Source: CAZHZT01 sp964537285 (GTDB lineage Bacteria; Bacteroidota; Bacteroidia; Chitinophagales; Saprospiraceae). Taken from it: a stretch of DNA of 20,724 nucleotides. Below, in pieces: positions 12,995 to 20,724 of the stretch. Made by a program: the position numbers and the translations under genes. Below the pieces are notes generated by a model. It saw only the letters and a list, made by a program, of their open reading frames with translations. It ran no database searches and was not told the origin of the DNA. Position 1 is the stretch's first letter. Each line of letters begins with the position of its first letter. Location of the stretch: positions 1-20,724 of the forward strand of contig CAZHZT010000103.1 in NCBI GenBank assembly GCA_964537285.1, read 5' to 3'.

Positions 12995-14074
12995 ATGCTT
13001 GAAAAATTAGAAGCTATAAAAGACCGGTATATTTATCTGGAGGAGCAACTGTCCGACCCGGAAATAATTACTGATATGTCTAAATTTAAAAAAGTTAGTA
13101 AAGAGTATAAGGATCTGGGGGAAATAGTGAAAGTATACGATGAGTACCGCGATATTTTAGGTAATCTAAATACTGCCCAGGAAATGGTGAAGGAAAAAGA
13201 TCCGGATATGCGCGAAATGGCTCAGCTTGAAATTGAAGAGCTCGAACCTCAGAAGGAAGCCCTGGAAGAGCGCATTAAAACCTTACTAATCCCGAGAGAC
13301 CCTGAGGATTCAAAAGATGTGATCGTTGAAATCCGCTCTGGTACAGGTGGAGATGAGGCGAGTATTTTCGCCGGAGATCTGTACAAAATGTATTCCCGAT
13401 ATTTTGAAGAACAAGGTTGGTCTGTAGAGGTCGTTTCAATAAACGAAGGAACTGTGGGAGGATACAATAAACTTGTTCTTGAAGTTAATGGAGAAGATGT
13501 GTACGGCAAGCTTAAGTTTGAATCCGGAGCGCATCGCGTACAAAGAGTTCCGAAAACGGAGTCCCAGGGGAGGGTTCATACCTCTGCGGCAACCGTAGCC
13601 GTAATGCCAAAACTTGAAATGGAGGATGTGGACATTAATAAGGCCGACCTTAAAATTGACACCTACCGCTCAAGTGGCGCAGGAGGGCAGCACGTAAACA
13701 AAACAGAATCAGCCGTTAGGATTACCCACATTCCAACGGGTATCGTTTCTGAAAGTCAAGACGGTCGATCTCAAATAAAAAACAGAGAAATTGCCCTTCA
13801 GCGGCTTTATGCCAAAATTTTGGTGGTACAAAAAGAGCAACATCAAAGTGAACAAGCCCAGAAGCGTAGGTCTTTGGTGGGGACAGGGGATCGCTCAGAT
13901 AAAATTCGTACCTATAACTATCCTCAAAATCGCGTGACGGATCACCGCCTGGAAGGTGATGTGAAGAACTTTAACCTTGATCAGGTAGTGCAGGGAGCTA
14001 TCGCACCCATCATAGAGGCCTTACAAGTTGCCGAGAATGCTGAAAAAATGAAAAGTGGGGAAACCATTTCTTAA
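12995..14074 (+). CDS. prfA: Peptide chain release factor 1 (RF1)
   Basis: 359 aa, normal RF1 length. The N-terminal helical domain (1-100) begins MLEKLEAIKDRYIYLEEQLS. The stop-codon recognition domain carries the PxT motif as PKT at 186-188 (HRVQRVPKTESQGRVHTSAA), which marks RF1 (UAA/UAG) rather than RF2. The GGQ peptidyl-tRNA hydrolysis motif is at 230-232 (SSGAGGQHVNKTESAVRITH), and the conserved RTYNYPQNRVTDHR follows near 308. It acts on the ribosome to release finished chains. No RF2-type frameshift is present. It stands alone after a structured leader, and a perfect palindrome begins 2 nt after its stop. PrmC, which methylates the GGQ glutamine, is not next door. Confidence 0.98.
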   Translation: MLEKLEAIKDRYIYLEEQLSDPEIITDMSKFKKVSKEYKDLGEIVKVYDEYRDILGNLNTAQEMVKEKDPDMREMAQLEIEELEPQKEALEERIKTLLIPRDPEDSKDVIVEIRSGTGGDEASIFAGDLYKMYSRYFEEQGWSVEVVSINEGTVGGYNKLVLEVNGEDVYGKLKFESGAHRVQRVPKTESQGRVHTSAATVAVMPKLEMEDVDINKADLKIDTYRSSGAGGQHVNKTESAVRITHIPTGIVSESQDGRSQIKNREIALQRLYAKILVVQKEQHQSEQAQKRRSLVGTGDRSDKIRTYNYPQNRVTDHRLEGDVKNFNLDQVVQGAIAPIIEALQVAENAEKMKSGETIS

Positions 14075-14075
14075 T

Positions 14076-14147
14076 CAGATCGCTCGAAATAGAAGGAGGG
14101 CAAGCTGGCCATGGCCAGCTTGCCCTCCTTCTATTTCGAGCGATCTG
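14076..14147. terminator. Perfect 72-bp palindrome, bidirectional terminator overlapping a coding end
   Basis: Arms 14076-14111 and 14112-14147 are exact reverse complements, 36 bp each with no spacer. The core is GCAAGCTGGCCATGGCCAGC. It starts 2 nt after the prfA stop and runs into the convergent acyltransferase gene, whose stop (14131-14133) and last codons lie in the right arm. It fits a shared rho-independent terminator, with U-rich TTCTATTT after the GC-rich core. Confidence 0.8.
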
Positions 14148-14988
14148 GTCTTTTTAGCGCCATAGTGCGATCTCTAAGAAAATCGATTAACTCTTGCCGA
14201 TCAGTATAAGGAGCCATTTCGTCATAAGTGATGGGGTCTCCGATCTCAACGGGAATGGTTTTGCCCCTTTTATTCATGACCTCCCTTAAAAGCAGACCAA
14301 GCCTTAAGTTCATGTTGATTTTACTTACAAATTGGAACAAACGGCTATTCATACCATAAAAAAATAATGGCACTACTGTACACTGTGTTTCATGAATCCG
14401 GGTACAAATAAAACGGCGCCAGGGAAGCTCTTCCACTTTACCAAAGAACTTTAAGGCCGTAGCTACTGCTCCGGAAGGGAAAATGACCAGGGCTTCGCCG
14501 TTTCTTAAACGCTCTGTGGTAAGCTCCTTGGTTTCTAAGTTTGTTTGCAAAGCTTTGTCATCTCCCCGAAAGTCGACCGGCAACAGATGATCTTTCAAAA
14601 AGGGCTCGTGCGTAAGCACTTCATTGATCAGGATGAAATAATCCCTCCGTACCCTGGTGACAATGTGAAGGAAAATAGCTCCATCAACCACTCCAAAGGG
14701 GTGATTGGCAACGAAAATAATCGGTCCCTTATCTGGAATTTTCATTAGCTGATCGTGGTTAAAGGAGGGTTCTATATCGAGCATCTCCAGCGCATCCTGC
14801 CATACGTCAAAAGGGTTAGGACCCATCTCGTGCAGAGTGTCATAAATCTTTTGCAAACGCTTCCTGCCGGTCAAAATCTCTAAACCTCCAATTATCTTTT
14901 GCTTAAGCCAGCTATCTTCGGGGCTGGCATAGGTGAATTTTTTGCCATCGTAGGCTTTGCTTGGAATTTTATTTTTTGAGCTACTCAT
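14131..14988 (-). CDS. PlsC-like lysophospholipid acyltransferase family protein
   Basis: 285 aa. The catalytic block is NHPFGVVD at 95-102, the H-x5-D variant seen in hemolysin/OlsA-like acyltransferases rather than the H-x4-D of classical PlsC. A second block, FPSGAVATALKFFGK, starts at 170 in place of FPEG, and VPLFFYGMNSRLF further on fits the family's fourth block. No clear transmembrane segment is present, so it is probably peripheral to the inner membrane. The family moves acyl chains to lysophospholipid or aminolipid acceptors; which one is unknown. Its ATG overlaps the acyl-CoA synthetase stop (ATGA, 14985-14988), so the two are translationally coupled and likely work in one fatty-acid activation and transfer step. 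The last six codons are part of the terminator palindrome. Confidence 0.85.
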   Translation of the reverse strand: MSSSKNKIPSKAYDGKKFTYASPEDSWLKQKIIGGLEILTGRKRLQKIYDTLHEMGPNPFDVWQDALEMLDIEPSFNHDQLMKIPDKGPIIFVANHPFGVVDGAIFLHIVTRVRRDYFILINEVLTHEPFLKDHLLPVDFRGDDKALQTNLETKELTTERLRNGEALVIFPSGAVATALKFFGKVEELPWRRFICTRIHETQCTVVPLFFYGMNSRLFQFVSKINMNLRLGLLLREVMNKRGKTIPVEIGDPITYDEMAPYTDRQELIDFLRDRTMALKRPDRSK

Positions 14989-16772
14989 ATCCTGTTTTTA
15001 TACATGCTTTCAATTTCCTCTCGATACTTATCGTAAATCACTGAACGCCGGAGCGTTTGAGTTGCTGTAAACATGCCGTTGGCTACCGACCACTCGCCGG
15101 GTACCAGTTTAAAATCAGTAATGTGTTCAAAGGACCGAAGTTGTTTATTGATGTCCGAAATGATGTTTTTAAAAAGTTCGATGACTTCTTTTTTCTTTAA
15201 AATCTTTTCGGGGCTTTCCCAATGTACACCCTTTGAAATACACCAGCGGTGAAGTGATCTGAAATCAGGTAAAATTACAATCACTACAAATGGCCGGTTT
15301 AGACCTACAGCCATGCATTGATCCACATAAGCAGATCGTCGGAGCTTTTCCTCGATATTGGATAAAGTAACAAGCTTTTCACCCTTTATCTGAGGGGCTG
15401 TTTTTTTTCGTCCTACAATCCTAAGAAAACGTTTGTTTACCCATTCGCCTAAATCTCCGGTCTTAAACCATCGGTCTTCCTTGAATGCCTGCGCCGTTAG
15501 GTCCGGATGATTGTAATAACCTATCATCACGTTAGGGCCTCTTACAATGATTTCCCCTTGAGTCTCGCCTTCTGGTGCATCTATTTTTACCTCTACATCG
15601 GGAATCGGCATGCCTGCCGTTCCAAATTGAAAGCCTCCTGGTTCAAAACGGTTCAGTGTGATAACCGGAGCAGCTTCTGTGAGTCCATAACCTTCCCTGA
15701 TATCAATCCCGGCTGCAGAAAACAACCGGGCCAAGTCGGGGTTTAATGAGCCGGCTCCCACCACGATTCCATCGATTTTACCACCAAAACGGCGGCGCCA
15801 CCAGCTATAGACCAGCAAGTCGGCAATCTGTAATTTTAAAAAATATAAAAAGGCAAAGCGGCTGGTTTGTTTGTATCTTTTTCCCAACCTGATCGCCCAA
15901 TTGTGAAAAAAGCGAATAGGAGCTATTTTGATTTTTATGAAATCCAGAAGCTCTATATAAAGGCCTTCCAGGTTTCTGGGGGTACTGGTGAGGTAATGTG
16001 GTCTGATTTCTTGCATAGCCTTTGTAAGCGACTCGTCGGGTTTGCAGTAGTATACAGAGGCACCAACCGCCATATATGTATAAACGACCATGCGTTCGAA
16101 AATATAGCTGAGCGGAAGAAAGCTAAGTGTGCGCTTGTCACAGTTAACGGGTACCAGCTGTATAATGGACTTTATATTGCTGACAATATTTTTGTGAGAA
16201 AGCATTACCCCTTTGGGAGCTCCGGTTACGCCAGATGTGTAGATGATTGTGGCGACGTCGTCTTCGTGTACGGCGGCTTTGAATAAGCTGAACTTTTCCT
16301 TGTGTTCGGCAGTGGGAGTACTTAGAATTGTTTTCCAGTAAACAGCATCGGAGAAAGGCTCCAGTGCAAATACTTTTTTTAAGTATTTACTGTCTTTGAT
16401 CCACTTTTCTAGTGTGGAATAAACTGCCTTATGGGCAACGAAACAGCATTTGGTTTCAGAGTCTTCAAGAATGAAAAGAAGCTCTTCTTTAGGTGTAATG
16501 GCATAGATTGGCACAACAATACCCCCAATCTGCTGAATGGCTAAGTCGAGCAAATTCCAGTAGGCAGTGCCTTCGGTAGCAATAATAGCTACTTTATCCC
16601 CTCTGTTAATGCCAATATTGAGCAGGCCGGTGCTTATTTCCTCAATTTGTTGAAGGCAGTTCGACGTACTGAAGGTTTCCCAGGAACTACCGGTTCTGTG
16701 AGCAAAAGCAATTTTCTGAGGATACTTCTCTTGCTGAAAAGGTAAAATTTCAAAAAGGCGCCTGAAGTCCAT
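14985..16772 (-). CDS. Long-chain acyl-CoA synthetase (AMP-binding enzyme)
   Basis: 595 aa, the length of bacterial FadD15-like enzymes. The ATP-binding P-loop is YTSGVTGAPKGV at 178-189. The adenine-binding motif EGYGLTEAAP is at 359-368, and the hinge region WFKTGDLGEW at 434-443 precedes GRKKTAPQIKGEKL. It would activate fatty acids through an acyl-AMP intermediate to acyl-CoA. The P-loop has Val182 where the family normally has Thr or Ser. The gene starts 3 nt after the coiled-coil gene's stop and overlaps the acyltransferase by 4 bp, so all three form an operon. Substrate chain length cannot be read from sequence. LACS-type activity is likely but the substitution leaves some doubt about rate. 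Confidence 0.9.
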   Translation of the reverse strand: MDFRRLFEILPFQQEKYPQKIAFAHRTGSSWETFSTSNCLQQIEEISTGLLNIGINRGDKVAIIATEGTAYWNLLDLAIQQIGGIVVPIYAITPKEELLFILEDSETKCCFVAHKAVYSTLEKWIKDSKYLKKVFALEPFSDAVYWKTILSTPTAEHKEKFSLFKAAVHEDDVATIIYTSGVTGAPKGVMLSHKNIVSNIKSIIQLVPVNCDKRTLSFLPLSYIFERMVVYTYMAVGASVYYCKPDESLTKAMQEIRPHYLTSTPRNLEGLYIELLDFIKIKIAPIRFFHNWAIRLGKRYKQTSRFAFLYFLKLQIADLLVYSWWRRRFGGKIDGIVVGAGSLNPDLARLFSAAGIDIREGYGLTEAAPVITLNRFEPGGFQFGTAGMPIPDVEVKIDAPEGETQGEIIVRGPNVMIGYYNHPDLTAQAFKEDRWFKTGDLGEWVNKRFLRIVGRKKTAPQIKGEKLVTLSNIEEKLRRSAYVDQCMAVGLNRPFVVIVILPDFRSLHRWCISKGVHWESPEKILKKKEVIELFKNIISDINKQLRSFEHITDFKLVPGEWSVANGMFTATQTLRRSVIYDKYREEIESMYKNRI

Positions 16773-16775
16773 TTC

Positions 16776-18497
16776 TTATCCTTTTCGATCCTTTCCACCA
16801 ATGAGGTATTCCTGATATTCTTGCAATCGGTCCCATTCACCATCCACTGCCATTTGAGCTTGAGCAGGCCAGTTAGTAGGATCGTGCATATTAAAAGCAT
16901 TTCCGCCTTTGGCCAGAATGGCTTTTATGCGTTCTACAGTTGCTTCTGCAAGATCACTCCAGGTGTTAATACCTTCCTGCTTGAGCAATACTTCAATTTT
17001 CTTACCAATGCCTTCGATGATCTTAAGATCCGCGGGGTCGCGCCGGATTATGAAAGCACCCATAGCTTTGGGCGATGTATTCGGTGTACTTTTCATCAGG
17101 GCTTTTGCTTGCCCCACCCAGTCGTCATGTTCAATACGACCTTCAAAGAAGTTGATTTCCTTCGTAATCCGTTCAATTTCCGGTTTATCCCACTCACTTA
17201 TTTGGCGGAAGGACGTAATACCAATTTTGTTAAGCTGAGATTTTATGAAAGGCCCCAAGCCATTAATGAGTGTAAGATCATCTTGAGGATCCTGTACTCC
17301 GAGGCTTTCAATAGATCGACTTTTGGTTTGCTCTTGTTCATTTTCCAGGACGGGATCAAAACGGGCAATATCGTCAGAACTCGTAGGTTGAAGAAAAGCC
17401 CTTTCCAGTTCATCGTCTGCGCTAAAGTCACTATCATTCGGGAGTAAATGAACGTCAGATTTTACGTTAGAGACTTGCTGCTGAAGAGATTCATTCTCAT
17501 TAGCGAGCTTTTCGATCTTAGTTTCTAGCAGCTTAAGCTCGCCTTTGGCATCTTTTAGTTCTTGATTTTCAAGAGATAATTGAGTGAGGCGGTCTTCCAG
17601 TTGTTTGAGTTCGTTATGGTCGGTGTCAATAGACTTTAGCTTTTCTTCTAATGCTTTTAGGTTAAAGCTTTCACTTTCCAGTTTTTGGAGCTTGGCAGCG
17701 ACAGAACGCAAGCTGATGTTTTCATTCTCCAGTCTTATTAGTTGATTTTTTAGATCCATTATAGAGGAGCTCACTTTGTCTAATTGGTTAAGTTTTTCCT
17801 CCATAGACCTAAATCGTTCTGCATCACTATTATCGTTCTTTTTGCGATTGTATTCCTTTTGAAGGGCCAACCACTTTGCCTCGAGTTCAAGCAGTTGTTT
17901 ACGCAAGCGCTCGTTCTCGTTTTTGAGATGATTGTTTTCCTTGACCAGCTTTTCTTTTTCTTGCTTCAAAGTATCCAGCGCACGTTTCATAACTTCGAGT
18001 TCAGGCTGGTCTATCGTGGAAGAATAGCCTTCTTGATCGGCTAGTTGTTTGTTTTTAGCCTTTAACCCCAGGATTTGATGGTTGAGGTCCTCAATAAGGG
18101 CATTTTCAGTGCGTGCTTTGGATTGAAGCTGGTCAATAGTTGAATTAGCGGATTGCAACTGGATATGCACATCTTTGTTTTGCTGCTCAATCCGATCAAC
18201 GTATTCCCTTACTTCCCTGACTTCCAAATCTGCCCGTTTCAGATCTGCTTTGCGAAGATCTAATTGTTCTTTTAGAGCTTCCAGTTCTTGCTCTTTGGAT
18301 TTGATAACTTCGTCCTTGGCGAGCAATTCCTTTTTCAAACGTTTTACTTTGCGCCCCCGGATTAACCAGCCCAACCAAAGGCCTAATAAGAAGCAGAGGG
18401 TCAAAAAGAAAAGGATGATCATGCTATCCTGCGTGTCCAACTGCGTGAATAATTGCTGTAGAAATACTAATAGCTCTTGAAAAAAAGAATTATTCAT
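16776..18497 (-). CDS. Membrane-anchored coiled-coil protein with two C-terminal HhH-type domains
   Basis: 573 aa. An N-terminal transmembrane segment lies at about 25-46 (SMIILFFLTLCFLLGLWLGW) followed by a basic stop-transfer stretch. A very long coiled coil covers about 50-365, with repeating LENE/LKxLE heptads. A Ser/Asp-rich linker leads to two related helix-hairpin-helix-like units at about 406-466 (LTLINGLGPFIKSQLNKIGI) and 490-532 (LKIIEGIGKKIEVLLKQEGI). Such GIGPKIxxLLxxxGI units occur in several Bacteroidota proteins and resemble nucleic-acid-binding HhH folds, but no catalytic role is evident. The C-terminal part is likely cytoplasmic. It heads the operon with the acyl-CoA synthetase (3-nt gap). 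A structural or DNA/membrane tethering role is only a guess. Confidence 0.8.
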   Translation of the reverse strand: MNNSFFQELLVFLQQLFTQLDTQDSMIILFFLTLCFLLGLWLGWLIRGRKVKRLKKELLAKDEVIKSKEQELEALKEQLDLRKADLKRADLEVREVREYVDRIEQQNKDVHIQLQSANSTIDQLQSKARTENALIEDLNHQILGLKAKNKQLADQEGYSSTIDQPELEVMKRALDTLKQEKEKLVKENNHLKNENERLRKQLLELEAKWLALQKEYNRKKNDNSDAERFRSMEEKLNQLDKVSSSIMDLKNQLIRLENENISLRSVAAKLQKLESESFNLKALEEKLKSIDTDHNELKQLEDRLTQLSLENQELKDAKGELKLLETKIEKLANENESLQQQVSNVKSDVHLLPNDSDFSADDELERAFLQPTSSDDIARFDPVLENEQEQTKSRSIESLGVQDPQDDLTLINGLGPFIKSQLNKIGITSFRQISEWDKPEIERITKEINFFEGRIEHDDWVGQAKALMKSTPNTSPKAMGAFIIRRDPADLKIIEGIGKKIEVLLKQEGINTWSDLAEATVERIKAILAKGGNAFNMHDPTNWPAQAQMAVDGEWDRLQEYQEYLIGGKDRKG

Positions 18498-18507
18498 ATT
18501 TTTAATT

Positions 18508-18517
18508 TGTCAAAGAA
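18508..18517 (-). promoter_or_regulatory. boxA-core motif before the coiled-coil gene
   Basis: Minus-strand TTCTTTGACA, identical to the 10-nt core at 7344-7353 but without the extended flanks. It is 10 nt upstream of the ATG at 18497. The gap 18498-18648 also holds two short hairpins: CGCC-TAC-GGCG at 18568-18578, and CTTTG/CAAAG at 18590-18606 around GGGCCC. I see no other element there. Confidence 0.3.
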
Positions 18518-18648
18518 AGTAATTTATTAGACTTTATTCCGGCGATTCTAGCTTTGAAAAATGAACACGCCTACGGCGCGAAAATTCTTCTTTGAGGGCC
18601 CCAAAGGGCGGTTTATGCTGCGGCCTTAAAAAACCAATTTTACAAAAT

Positions 18649-19518
18649 CTACTTTATTCGAATATTTACCCTTCGGTTTTTTTGCCTGTTTTCTTCTGAA
18701 TTATTCGGTGCGACAGGGTCAGTGCGTCCTTTGGTTTCCACTTGAACCAGGTTGTCTACTTTTAGAGAATCCTGGAAGAAGATGGCTGTATTCTTGGCTC
18801 TTCTCAGGCCGAGGTCCTCATTGTAAGTATCTCCTCCGATGCTATCAGTGTGGCCAATGATGAAAAGCATTTTATCCGGATTGATTTCAAGATACCTTTT
18901 TACGGAATCCGCATAAGCCAGAAATTGTTTTCCCGGTTGAAATAAATCGGAATTATACTTAAAATTGGCATCAGAGTAGGTCATATTTTCAAATGTATAA
19001 TTCAAATCGGAGTATTCATCGACGTCTTTTGCCCGGGTTGAGATAGAAAAGCTAATGGGTTCCTCGGGTAAGCTTGAATCTTTGCGCAAATTGGCTTCCA
19101 GATAAATACGTTCTTCTTCTATCCCCCGGGCTGCAATTAAGCTTCTCAAGGCTTCGGCCCGGGCTAGCCCGAGGTTTTCCTGGAAACTACCTTCAATTAC
19201 ATGTGTTGAATCAATTTCTTGTGCCAGGTAAACCCCCGCAAGCGTTAGCACTTTATTTGTGTCCTTTTCTAAATAATGAGCCAGACTATCAATGAACAAC
19301 CGATTGTCATCACTCAAAATAGGTCGAACCTCCCGCTTCTCAAACAAAAATTGCTCAAACCCTTCCATAATTATGACGTCATCATCTTTTACACTCAGCG
19401 TTTTGGGGCGCTCAGGCTTTACATCTTCGTTACACAATTGCTTGATCTCGCAAACATACCAGTATCTTCCCAATGCTGCAGTGATCAAAAATAAAAGAAA
19501 TACAAATAATCGTAACAT
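18649..19518 (-). CDS. OmpA-family protein with duplicated domain
   Basis: 289 aa. A hydrophobic N-terminal signal or anchor lies at about 3-18 (RLFVFLLFLITAALGR), with no lipobox. The C-terminal half (about 180-289) is a standard OmpA peptidoglycan-binding domain: FIIGHTDSIGG at 219-229, NEDLGLRRAKN at 233-243, and NRQKNRRVNIRIK at the end. The first half (about 52-160) looks like a degenerate copy; ENLGLARAEALRSLIAARGI at 114-133 lines up with the second copy's LGLRRAKN helix but lacks the HTD motif. I infer an envelope protein attached to peptidoglycan. A boxA-like motif and hairpin lie in its leader. It is 151 bp upstream of the coiled-coil gene on the same strand and may be co-transcribed. 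Confidence 0.88.
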   Translation of the reverse strand: MLRLFVFLLFLITAALGRYWYVCEIKQLCNEDVKPERPKTLSVKDDDVIIMEGFEQFLFEKREVRPILSDDNRLFIDSLAHYLEKDTNKVLTLAGVYLAQEIDSTHVIEGSFQENLGLARAEALRSLIAARGIEEERIYLEANLRKDSSLPEEPISFSISTRAKDVDEYSDLNYTFENMTYSDANFKYNSDLFQPGKQFLAYADSVKRYLEINPDKMLFIIGHTDSIGGDTYNEDLGLRRAKNTAIFFQDSLKVDNLVQVETKGRTDPVAPNNSEENRQKNRRVNIRIK

Positions 19519-19539
19519 AAGCCTTTTTTTATAAATTTC

Positions 19540-19567
19540 GTTCTTTCACAGTTTATGTCAAAGAACT
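19540..19567 (-). promoter_or_regulatory. boxA-like dispersed motif, copy 3, in a leader hairpin
   Basis: On the minus strand AGTTCTTTGACATAAACTGT continues GAAA (19567 down to 19544) and matches the M16 leader copy at 23 of 24 positions. The arms GTTCTTTCACA (19540-19550) and TGTCAAAGAAC (19556-19566) pair except for one C-C mismatch around a 5-nt loop, so two boxA-like cores face each other. It is 22-49 nt upstream of the OmpA-family start codon. Confidence 0.5.
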
Positions 19568-19659
19568 ATAAATTTAAGTAGTAATGAACTGCCTTGGAAC
19601 AAACCCTTCTGAAAGACTATTTTGACTTCATGAACTTCTTAAATCAAAGCTTCTAAAAT

Positions 19660-20583
19660 ATGAAAGATTTTTTAAACTGGAATGAAAGTGCTAAAAATTT
19701 TCGGAATTTCCTAATTTTTGAAAAAGGCCTGGCTAATCATTCCGTAGAAGCTTATACCGCAGATCTTGGAAAATTAATCTTTTTCCTGGAGCAGCGTTTC
19801 CCTGATGCATTACCGCACACAGTCCAAAAAAAGGAATTAGCTGAATTTCTGAACTGGTTAAATAAGTTAGGTCTGGGGGCGCGTACCCAAGCCAGAATTC
19901 TTTCCGGCGTTAAAGCTTTTTTTAAATACTTGCTGATTGACGAAGTAATCGATACAGATCCGGCTGAACATCTTGAAAGCCCTCGCCTGGAACGCTATTT
20001 GCCAGATGTACTTTCTTATGAAGAAATTCAGGAGATCATGAAAAGTGTTGACCTAAGCCACCCGCAAGGCATTCGGAACAGAGCGATTCTGGAAACTTTA
20101 TACGCGTGCGGCCTTCGGGTTAGCGAACTGACAAATTTGCAAATTTCTAACCTTTACCTGGATATTGGCTTTGTAAAAGTGACGGGTAAAGGGGATAAGG
20201 AGCGTTTGATCCCTATCGGTGATACTGCGGTTAAATATATTCTTCAATATCTACAACATATTCGAACCAAAGATCATCCGGTTCAAAAAGGATTCAATGA
20301 TCATCTTTTTCTCAACCGTCGTGGCAGGGCGCTTAGCCGTGTAATGATTTTTATGATCGTAAAAGAGGCTGCCAATACAGCCGGGATTGAAAAAAATGTT
20401 AGCCCTCACACCTTTCGCCACTCTTTCGCTACTCATTTGGTGGAAGGTGGAGCCGACCTGAAAGCTGTTCAGGATATGCTTGGGCATGAATCCATCACTA
20501 CTACTGAAATCTACACACATCTGGATACCGAATACCTAAGAGAAACCGTATTGATGTACCATCCAAGGAACAAAAGGTTCTAG
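19660..20583 (+). CDS. xerD: Site-specific tyrosine recombinase, XerD type
   Basis: 307 aa, near the usual Xer length of about 300. The N-terminal SAM-like core-binding domain (1-100) contains FLIFEKGLANHSVEAYTADL. The catalytic domain has all expected residues: R153 (CGLRVSEL), K177 (TGKGDKERLIPI), H250 and R253 (SPHTFRHSFATHL), H276 (LGHESITTTEIYTH) and nucleophile Y285. Xer enzymes resolve chromosome dimers at dif. In Bacteroidota this single protein is generally called XerD; XerC versus XerD cannot be settled by eye. The ATG at 19660 is the natural start, and a 141-bp intergenic region separates it from the divergent OmpA gene. The lack of nearby att-like repeats or phage genes favours a housekeeping recombinase. 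The 141 bp after it (20584-20724) hold nothing I can identify. Confidence 0.93.
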   Translation: MKDFLNWNESAKNFRNFLIFEKGLANHSVEAYTADLGKLIFFLEQRFPDALPHTVQKKELAEFLNWLNKLGLGARTQARILSGVKAFFKYLLIDEVIDTDPAEHLESPRLERYLPDVLSYEEIQEIMKSVDLSHPQGIRNRAILETLYACGLRVSELTNLQISNLYLDIGFVKVTGKGDKERLIPIGDTAVKYILQYLQHIRTKDHPVQKGFNDHLFLNRRGRALSRVMIFMIVKEAANTAGIEKNVSPHTFRHSFATHLVEGGADLKAVQDMLGHESITTTEIYTHLDTEYLRETVLMYHPRNKRF

Positions 20584-20724
20584 ATGATTTCATTTGGTCG
20601 AGATTAATTTAGAAAGCCCTTGAACATGGGTCATCCCGAATTTTAAGCAACTTCATGTTGTCATAATAACTAATAACAGATGCTGTAAGTCAATTTTTTA
20701 GAACCGGCCTTATTCAATTTAGCT

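Noticed and set aside
15867..16286. 139-aa open frame opposite the acyl-CoA synthetase gene
   Set aside because: It overlaps the conserved AMP-binding core on the other strand and has no family features of its own.
16821..17447. 208-aa open frame opposite the coiled-coil/HhH gene
   Set aside because: The opposite strand carries clear TM, coiled-coil and HhH structure, whereas this frame shows no domain.
19660..20583. Tyrosine recombinase as an integrase marking a mobile element
   Set aside because: Length and motifs fit a housekeeping Xer protein, and no phage, conjugation or att-like repeats are nearby.

Overview
The window looks like chromosome from a member of the Bacteroidota. The evidence is a type IX secretion C-terminal sorting domain, two ECF sigma factor modules, Bacteroidota-type -7 promoter boxes (TAnnTTTG), weak Shine-Dalgarno sequences, an MINF-type M16 peptidase and a PxT/GGQ release factor RF1. 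I cannot fix the class from sequence alone; Saprospiria or a neighbouring group is a guess. There are no rRNA or tRNA genes, CRISPR arrays or insertion sequences that I can see.

Layout. 1-2554 (+): a small membrane protein, then an ECF sigma factor followed 2 nt later by a regulator. That regulator appears to run from a cytoplasmic anti-sigma region through the inner membrane to an outer-membrane beta-barrel. 2635-5575 (-): a second, convergent ECF module with sigma factor, short membrane anti-sigma-like protein, membrane-anchored CpxP/heavy-metal-sensor-like protein, and a secreted Spy-like protein that carries a type IX sorting domain. A perfect 74-bp palindrome separates the two modules. 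5863-8706 (+): an ESS-family sodium/glutamate symporter-like protein and an M16 metallopeptidase. 8862-11945 (-): an M1 metallopeptidase fused to a probable outer-membrane barrel. 11961-14074 (+): a secreted hypothetical protein and prfA. 14131-19518 (-): OmpA-like protein, membrane-anchored coiled-coil/HhH protein, long-chain acyl-CoA synthetase and acyltransferase, with the last three tightly coupled. 19660-20583 (+): a XerD-type tyrosine recombinase.

How the genes fit together. Much of the window concerns the cell envelope: two envelope-stress style sigma modules, periplasmic or surface proteases, an OmpA-type anchor and a fatty-acid activation/acyl-transfer pair. prfA and xerD are housekeeping genes.

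The intergenic DNA is unusually structured. Two perfect spacer-less palindromes (74 and 72 bp) lie between convergent genes. Two imperfect palindromes of about 190-200 bp fill intergenic regions at 4413-4601 and 5641-5849. A boxA-like motif, AGTTCTTTGACATAAA, recurs at three distant places and is associated with hairpins each time. A diverged two-block repeat is shared by 12-53 and 12709-12751. The strongest leads are the dual-membrane sigma regulator, the dispersed boxA-like element and the palindromes.
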